A stretch of DNA of 64,000 bases from CAYQQK01 sp964420065 (lineage in GTDB: Bacteria; Bacillota; Dethiobacteria; DTU022). The position numbers were made by a program, and so were the translations under genes. Below, one piece after another: positions 59,459 through 64,000 of this stretch; position 1 is the first letter of the stretch; each line of letters begins with the position of its first letter. The stretch is from the NCBI GenBank assembly GCA_964420065.1, contig CAYQQK010000003.1:84564-148563 (forward strand), in the 5' to 3' direction. The notes under the pieces were generated by a model that was not told the DNA's origin, ran no database searches, and saw only the letters and a program-made list of their open reading frames with translations.

Positions 59459-61288
59459 ATGTCACCGCCTATTCCGGAAGAAGCCGTTGACGAGGTCAGG
59501 CGGCAAAGTGACCTGGTCACGGTGGTAGAGGATTACATTAAATTAGAAAAGAAGGGTAAAAGCTGGGTTGGGCTCTGTCCTTTCCATGGTGAAAAAACCG
59601 CTTCTTTTTCGGTATCTGCCGAAAAGCAGCTCTATTATTGTTTTGGCTGCGGCGCCGGAGGCAATGTTTTTAATTTCATTATGCAGATGGAAAACCTTGC
59701 TTTCATGGATGCCGTTCGCTTTTTGGCGCAGCGGGCCGGGGTGAAACTGCCCGAAACGATACGGCAGAATACTGCGACCCAGGCCCTGCGGGAAAAGGTG
59801 CAAAAGCTGAACGAGCTGGCGGTGCAGTATTTCCGGCATTGCTTGCTGCACACGGCGCAGGGGGAAAAAATTGTAGCCTATTTAGAGGAAAGAGGAATTG
59901 ACCGTACTTCCAGCGAATTGTTTAACATAGGATATGCACCACCGGGATGGGATCAATTTCTGAAAACTGCCCAAAAAAGGGGCTTGTCTCCGGAATTGCT
60001 GCTCAAGGCCGGTCTGGCTTCCCCAAAAAAAGGGGGGGGTGCGTACGATCGTTTCCGGAACCGTCTCATTTTCCCGATTTATGACCTGAAGGGGCGGGTT
60101 GTCGGTTTTGGTGGCCGTGCTCTCGCCAAAGGTTCGGGCCCCAAATACCTAAATTCGCCTGAAACCGTGCTCTTTGATAAAGGTTCGGTGCTTTACGGGT
60201 TGCATTTGAGCCGGGAACAGATCCGCCGTAGCGGTGAAGCGATCGTCATGGAAGGTTACACCGATGTGATCACTGCACACCGTCATGGTCTTAAAAATAC
60301 GGTTGCTTCTCTGGGTACCGCCCTTACCTGTATCCAGGCCCGCCTGCTTCGTGCCCAAACCCCGGTGGTCACGATCGCATTTGACGCTGATTCAGCCGGT
60401 GAGGCGGCGGCCTGGCGAGGTTTCAAAACCCTGCAGGATGCCGGTTGCCGGGTCAGGGTTGCCCTGTTTCCTCCGGGTAGTGACCCGGACAGTTACATGT
60501 GCGAAAAGGGGGCGGCGGCTTGCCGGGGGGTACTCGATCAGGCCCTCCCGGTGACGGAGTATCAATTATGGCGGCTGCGGGAGCGCTGCGATTGTCGTGC
60601 TGAAGAAGGGCGACAGCGCTTCTTGCAAGAAGCGCTTGAACTTTTACAGACGATTTCCAGTCCGGTGGAGCGAGATGTTTATCTAAAAAAAGCGGCTGAA
60701 GAGCTGGCCGTCACTGAAGGAGCTTTACGGGAAGAACTGCAAAGGCGTGGCCGGGGTGTCCGTCTTTCCCAGTCTCCCGGTCATAATCTGGCTTCAAAAG
60801 ATCAAACTACTAGTATTAAACAAATTACGGTCAACCCCGCCGAAAAGATGCTTTTAGCTCTGGTGATTATGAATGGAAGCATTGCCGGGATGGTGCGGGA
60901 AAGCTTGGATGAAACGGATTTCGCCAGCCCGGTGGCACGCCGTATTTTAGCGGCCGTTCGGCGGATGCATGAAACAGGCACGCCCCCGACACCCGAAGGA
61001 ATGATTGATTACTTTTCTGAACCGGAAATTCATAAATTGATTACAGAAGCCGTTATGGATAAAAGTCTCTCCGGTTTACCTGGAGAAACGATGAAGCGTA
61101 TGGCTCGGGATTGTATCAAACGGATCAAGCGATACGGCTTGATCCGAAGACGAGAAGCACTGGCGCGGGAATTGCAGTCTCTGGAGAAACAGGGACAGGA
61201 AGAAGAGGCCAGAAAACTGCGCCGGGAATGCCAGTCTATTTTAACACGCAAGCGGTCGTACCGTTCCGTAGAAGGGGACGATTTTTAA
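59459..61288 (+). CDS. dnaG: DNA primase
   Basis: 609 residues from ATG 59459 (family start, PIPEEAVDEVRRQSDLVTVVEDY); an upstream GTG 59384 has a GGAGGA and would add 25 residues, so the start is open. Zinc ribbon Cys40/His43/Cys61/Cys64; TOPRIM Glu265 in VMEGYTD and Asp309/Asp311 in FDADSAG; C-terminal helicase-interaction domain. An A7G8 run (60025-60039) lies inside. Stop overlaps sigA start. Confidence 0.97.
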   Translation: MSPPIPEEAVDEVRRQSDLVTVVEDYIKLEKKGKSWVGLCPFHGEKTASFSVSAEKQLYYCFGCGAGGNVFNFIMQMENLAFMDAVRFLAQRAGVKLPETIRQNTATQALREKVQKLNELAVQYFRHCLLHTAQGEKIVAYLEERGIDRTSSELFNIGYAPPGWDQFLKTAQKRGLSPELLLKAGLASPKKGGGAYDRFRNRLIFPIYDLKGRVVGFGGRALAKGSGPKYLNSPETVLFDKGSVLYGLHLSREQIRRSGEAIVMEGYTDVITAHRHGLKNTVASLGTALTCIQARLLRAQTPVVTIAFDADSAGEAAAWRGFKTLQDAGCRVRVALFPPGSDPDSYMCEKGAAACRGVLDQALPVTEYQLWRLRERCDCRAEEGRQRFLQEALELLQTISSPVERDVYLKKAAEELAVTEGALREELQRRGRGVRLSQSPGHNLASKDQTTSIKQITVNPAEKMLLALVIMNGSIAGMVRESLDETDFASPVARRILAAVRRMHETGTPPTPEGMIDYFSEPEIHKLITEAVMDKSLSGLPGETMKRMARDCIKRIKRYGLIRRREALARELQSLEKQGQEEEARKLRRECQSILTRKRSYRSVEGDDF

Positions 61289-62400
61289 TGGCCAAAGAGA
61301 TACAGAAAATAGCCTCGATCGAAGATGTCCAGAAGGACTTGGTTGAACGCGGCAAAAAAAAAGGTACGCTTACCTACAAAGAAATTACGGATGCCATGCA
61401 TACCTACGAACTGTCCGCGGATGGCCTGGATGATTTCTACGATAGGCTGGCCTTGCATGGGATTGATATCGTCGATGATTCGGTCACGGATGCCGGCACG
61501 GTGGAGACGGCCGGGGGTGAAACGAAACAAACAGTGACGGATGATGCCGATCTGGATGTGCCCGAAGGGATCGCCATCAATGATCCGGTCCGGATGTACT
61601 TGAAGGAAATCGGCAAAATTCCGCTTTTAACCTCGGAAGAAGAAGTTGAACTGGCCATTGCGATTGAGAACAACTGCGATGATGCCAGGCGGCGTCTGGC
61701 TGAGGCCAACCTGCGCTTGGTGGTCAGCATCGCCAAAAAATATGTTGGTCGGGGGATGCTCTTTTTGGATTTAATCCAGGAAGGAAACCTCGGTTTAATC
61801 AAGGCAGTCGAAAAATTCGATCACCACAAAGGTTACAAATTTAGCACCTACGCAACCTGGTGGATCCGTCAGGCGATTACCCGTGCCATAGCTGACCAGG
61901 CCCGGACCATTCGTATTCCGGTACACATGGTTGAGACGATCAACAAGTTGATTCGAATCTCACGGCAGCTGGTTCAGGAATTGGGGCGCGAACCACTGCC
62001 CGAAGAGATTGCGGAAGAAATGGGTATCAGCGAGGACCGGGTGAGGGAAATTTTGAAGATCGCCCAGGAACCGGTTTCTCTGGAAACGCCGATCGGCGAG
62101 GAGGACGACAGTCATCTCGGCGATTTCATCGAAGATCAAGAAGCCCAGGCGCCGGCCGACGCTGCCGCTTTTGAACTGCTCAAGGAGCAGCTTGAGGGCG
62201 TTCTGGACACCTTGACCCCACGGGAGGAAAAAGTGCTGCGCCTGCGTTTCGGATTGGATGACGGACGTTCCCGGACTCTGGAGGAAGTCGGGCAATACTT
62301 CGGCGTCACCCGCGAGCGCATCCGCCAGATCGAAGCAAAAGCACTGCGAAAACTGCGCCACCCCATGCGTAGCAAGCGCTTGAAGGATTACCTTGAATAA
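61288..62400 (+). CDS. sigA: RNA polymerase primary sigma factor SigA
   Basis: 370 residues from ATG 61288, sharing its A with the dnaG stop. Region 1.2 (DPVRMYLKEIGKIPLLT), 2 (GNLGLIKAVEKFDHHKGYKFSTYATWWIRQAI), 3, and 4 (TRERIRQIEAKALRKLRHP). Housekeeping sigma of the dnaG-sigA operon. Region 1.1 is short. A run of nine As (61354-61362) encodes KKK near the N-terminus. Confidence 0.98.
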   Translation: MAKEIQKIASIEDVQKDLVERGKKKGTLTYKEITDAMHTYELSADGLDDFYDRLALHGIDIVDDSVTDAGTVETAGGETKQTVTDDADLDVPEGIAINDPVRMYLKEIGKIPLLTSEEEVELAIAIENNCDDARRRLAEANLRLVVSIAKKYVGRGMLFLDLIQEGNLGLIKAVEKFDHHKGYKFSTYATWWIRQAITRAIADQARTIRIPVHMVETINKLIRISRQLVQELGREPLPEEIAEEMGISEDRVREILKIAQEPVSLETPIGEEDDSHLGDFIEDQEAQAPADAAAFELLKEQLEGVLDTLTPREEKVLRLRFGLDDGRSRTLEEVGQYFGVTRERIRQIEAKALRKLRHPMRSKRLKDYLE

Positions 62401-62466
62401 AATACAAAAACAACAGCGGGGCAACATCCGGCATAAGAGGGATAGATAACAAGCGGCACCAAAACC

Positions 62467-62495
62467 TTGACGAACCTGAAAGCATTCGCTATAAT
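62467..62495 (+). promoter_or_regulatory. Strong promoter of tRNA-Asn
   Basis: TTGACG (62467-62472), 17 bases, perfect TATAAT (62490-62495); eleven bases later the tRNA begins. Confidence 0.88.
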
Positions 62496-62505
62496 GACAT
62501 CAGGT

Positions 62506-62580
62506 TCCTCAGTAGCTCAATGGCAGAGCGACCGGCTGTTAACCGGTAGGTTGCAGGTTCGAGTCCTGCCTGGGGAGCCA
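62506..62580 (+). tRNA. tRNA-Asn (GTT)
   Basis: 75 bases including encoded CCA. Acceptor TCCTCAG pairs with CTGGGGA (one U-G); anticodon loop CTGTTAA with GTT; T arm GGTTCGAGTCC. Follows sigA. Confidence 0.97.
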
Positions 62581-62584
62581 ATTT

Positions 62585-62962
62585 TTATACCCTATTCCCG
62601 GAACCGGTTTGTTTCTGAAGCAAGCGGGAACGAAAATAGTGGATCAGGCTGTGCCGCATTGAGCCCAGGTTTTTGAAGATGCGCACACCAAAAGCAAGGA
62701 GGGCGGCGTAGTAAATATCCACACCAAGGTGATCGCCCAGATAGGTAAGCATGGCAGCGAGTAAAGTATTGCTAAAAAAACCGCTGATAAAGGTAACCGG
62801 GTCAAAACGATCCTCCATGCCGGCTCGCAGGCCGCCGAAAACGGAATCAAAGGCGGCGAGAATACCGATGGCAACATAACGCGAATAGGCAACCGGAAAG
62901 GTAAACGGGCAAAAGATTCCCAAAAGCAAACCGAGCAGCAATCCGCACAATGGCAGTAGCAC
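62585..62962 (-). CDS. sbp: Small basic protein Sbp (DUF1290)
   Basis: 125 residues, three or four helices: LLPLCGLLLGLLLGIFCPF, YVAIGILAAFDSVFGGLRAGMEDRFDPVTFISGFFSNTLLAAMLTYLGDHLGVDIYYAALLAFGVRIFKNL. This GLRA-ED motif and size define the family, which sits beside DUF881 and ftsA/ftsZ in Bacillota. Here the division genes are absent. GTG start overlaps the DUF881 gene stop by one base. Confidence 0.92.
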   Translation of the reverse strand: MLLPLCGLLLGLLLGIFCPFTFPVAYSRYVAIGILAAFDSVFGGLRAGMEDRFDPVTFISGFFSNTLLAAMLTYLGDHLGVDIYYAALLAFGVRIFKNLGSMRHSLIHYFRSRLLQKQTGSGNRV

Positions 62963-63672
62963 TACTTTTCCTCCTTTATAACCTGGCGCGCAAACCGGAA
63001 AGGCCTGCTACCAATATAGGCCGGTAAAGCAAGGCTTTCTTTTTTTTCAATCTGTATTTGAATATTCCAGTATTGTAGAATTTCGATCACACCGCCGCGC
63101 ATTTTAAGGGCTGTTTCCAGGGTGTCCGGATCACCGATGCCCATGACAATGTACGGCGGGGTGATACGAGTATTGTTCACCGAAATGGCAGGCCCGGCGC
63201 AACGAATTTCGGTTGAAGCCACAACTCGGTGCCCGTTGATCGTAATAGCCTCTGCCTCGGCCGCCTTGAGCTCGTTGACCAGTTTTAAAATATCCTCATC
63301 GTGAATCAGAAACAGGCTCGGTTCCTGGCCCGGGTGGGCCGCCTGGATGCTGTCGTTCAGGGTAATTACCACTCCCGGTCCGCTGAGCTCGGTCAGGCCG
63401 GCAGCCATTCGTGCCTGTTGCAACTCTTCGCGCACATCGGCTATCCGACTTTCATCATCGATCATATCATTCAACTTGGCACTAAGGGTGTAAACCTGTT
63501 CACGCAGGGTATCCCGTTCCGATTCAGCCTGTTTAAGGAGGGAAACCATCTCTTCAAGCCTTTTTGTGGGCACGTTGCCGATGATTTCGGCCTGCGTCCG
63601 CAGCTGTGCCGTAAGGGTAAAACCTAAAATAATACAGATCAGTGTGACCCAGATCAGGCTGTTTCGTTTCAC
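62962..63672 (-). CDS. DUF881 membrane protein (YlxW/YlxX type)
   Basis: 236 residues: one N-terminal helix (LIWVTLICIILGFTLTAQL), a coiled coil (EEMVSLLKQAESERDTLREQVYTLSAKLND), and the DUF881 domain (ELSGPGVVITLNDS, FLIHDEDILKLVNELKAAEAEAITINGHRV, IVMGIGDPDTL, LALPAYIGSRPF). Usual family length. Neighbours division genes in other species, hence a proposed division or shape role. Coupled to sbp. Confidence 0.92.
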   Translation of the reverse strand: MKRNSLIWVTLICIILGFTLTAQLRTQAEIIGNVPTKRLEEMVSLLKQAESERDTLREQVYTLSAKLNDMIDDESRIADVREELQQARMAAGLTELSGPGVVITLNDSIQAAHPGQEPSLFLIHDEDILKLVNELKAAEAEAITINGHRVVASTEIRCAGPAISVNNTRITPPYIVMGIGDPDTLETALKMRGGVIEILQYWNIQIQIEKKESLALPAYIGSRPFRFARQVIKEEK

Positions 63673-63827
63673 TTTCCGTCTTCCTCCGTGATCTTTGTAT
63701 TGGTGCCAGAGATTTTCCTATAATCAATAATATCATCTGGGCCGCGCATCTCAAAATAACTTTTACTGTCATCGTCTATCTAGTTCCGATGAAGTTTTCG
63801 GGTTTCCTGAGCCGGGTGTGTAACTTC

Positions 63828-63857
63828 TTGACAACTTCCGGCGGGGTATGTTAAACT
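63828..63857 (+). promoter_or_regulatory. Promoter of tRNA-Met
   Basis: TTGACA (63828-63833), 18 bases, TAAACT (63852-63857). The mature tRNA begins at 63923. Confidence 0.6.
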
Positions 63858-63922
63858 GCACAAAGGGTTGGGAAGGCATTACTGCTTTTTTATTTATGGG
63901 CGGTTTTGGCGTAATTAAACTC

Positions 63923-63998
63923 GGGCCCATAGCTCAGTTGGCAGAGCAGCCGGCTCATAACCGGTCGGTCCCAGGTTCGAGCCCTGGTGGGCCCACCA
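63923..63998 (+). tRNA. tRNA-Met (CAT), elongator type
   Basis: 76 bases with CCA. Acceptor GGGCCCA/TGGGCCC is fully paired and G1-C72 excludes an initiator; anticodon loop CTCATAA. A tRNA-Ile2 with lysidine-modified CAT is a possible alternative that sequence alone does not rule out. Confidence 0.93.
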
Positions 63999-64000
63999 CC

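Noticed and set aside
1..64000. CRISPR array, prophage or complete insertion sequence
   Set aside because: No regularly spaced direct repeats, phage structural genes or transposase reading frames were seen.

Overview
The window reads as a chromosome segment of a GC-rich, anaerobic, endospore-forming member of the Bacillota (Clostridia-like, e.g. the Moorellia/Desulfotomaculia/Syntrophomonadia neighbourhood; genus not determined). Grounds: sporulation genes (spoIIP, yqfC, yqfD); a CIRCE-controlled hrcA-grpE-dnaK-dnaJ operon; a T-box leader on glyQS; and a backbone order (spoIIP / hrcA-grpE-dnaK-dnaJ-rsmE-mtaB / hinT-rpsU-nfeD-floA / yqfC-yqfD-phoH-pgpH-ybeY-dgkA-cdd-era-recO-glyQ-glyS-ppsR / dnaG-sigA) that parallels Bacillus subtilis. 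Ferrous-iron uptake, pyruvate phosphate dikinase, an MvhD-type iron-sulfur oxidoreductase and a tRNA 2-selenouridine synthase fit an anaerobic life with selenium use.

Layout. 1-1970: feoA-feoB on the minus strand, feoB cut by the window edge. 2293-6133: a YhdT/PanF sodium-solute symporter pair behind a promoter with a palindromic operator, an IclR regulator and a GntR/FCD regulator with its own promoter and operator. 6406-17510: a one-directional surface-polysaccharide cluster (DegT aminotransferase, Wzz-like protein, Wzx-like flippase, three glycosyltransferases, two tandem paralogous O-antigen-ligase-type proteins and a beta-propeller protein), closed by a perfect 26-bp palindromic terminator shared with cspA on the other strand. 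18100-20795: acpS, then iscR-iscS-iscU. 20870-29379: spoIIP, a YqxA-like small protein, heat-shock operon, rsmE, mtaB. 29380-32667: an accessory island with an epimerase remnant, an orphan membrane protein, and HAD phosphatase / YlbF / MnmH on the minus strand. 32880-50008: hinT, rpsU, nfeD-floA, the yqf sporulation/RNA/membrane genes, a long DUF881 protein, a cytidine deaminase fused to a TrmO-like domain, era, recO, and T-box-controlled glyQS. 50089-59181: ppsR-ppdK, a D,D-carboxypeptidase, a flavodoxin-fold reductase, a GltD-ferredoxin-MvhD fusion and a dGTPase. 59459-64000: dnaG-sigA, tRNA-Asn, the sbp/DUF881 pair and tRNA-Met.

Themes. Translation and RNA care dominate the backbone (rsmE, mtaB, mnmH, a TrmO-like domain, ybeY, era, glyQS, rpsU), with several tRNA anticodon-loop modifications. 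Start codons are used liberally: many GTG and TTG, and four genes (spoIIP, rsmE, ybeY, dgt) where family alignment and Shine-Dalgarno spacing point to CTG. I did not find a CRISPR array, prophage or intact insertion sequence. The best candidates for new biology are the CDA-TrmO fusion, the stand-alone GltD-MvhD fusion, the polysaccharide cluster with twin ligases and a propeller protein, and the recurrent CTG starts.
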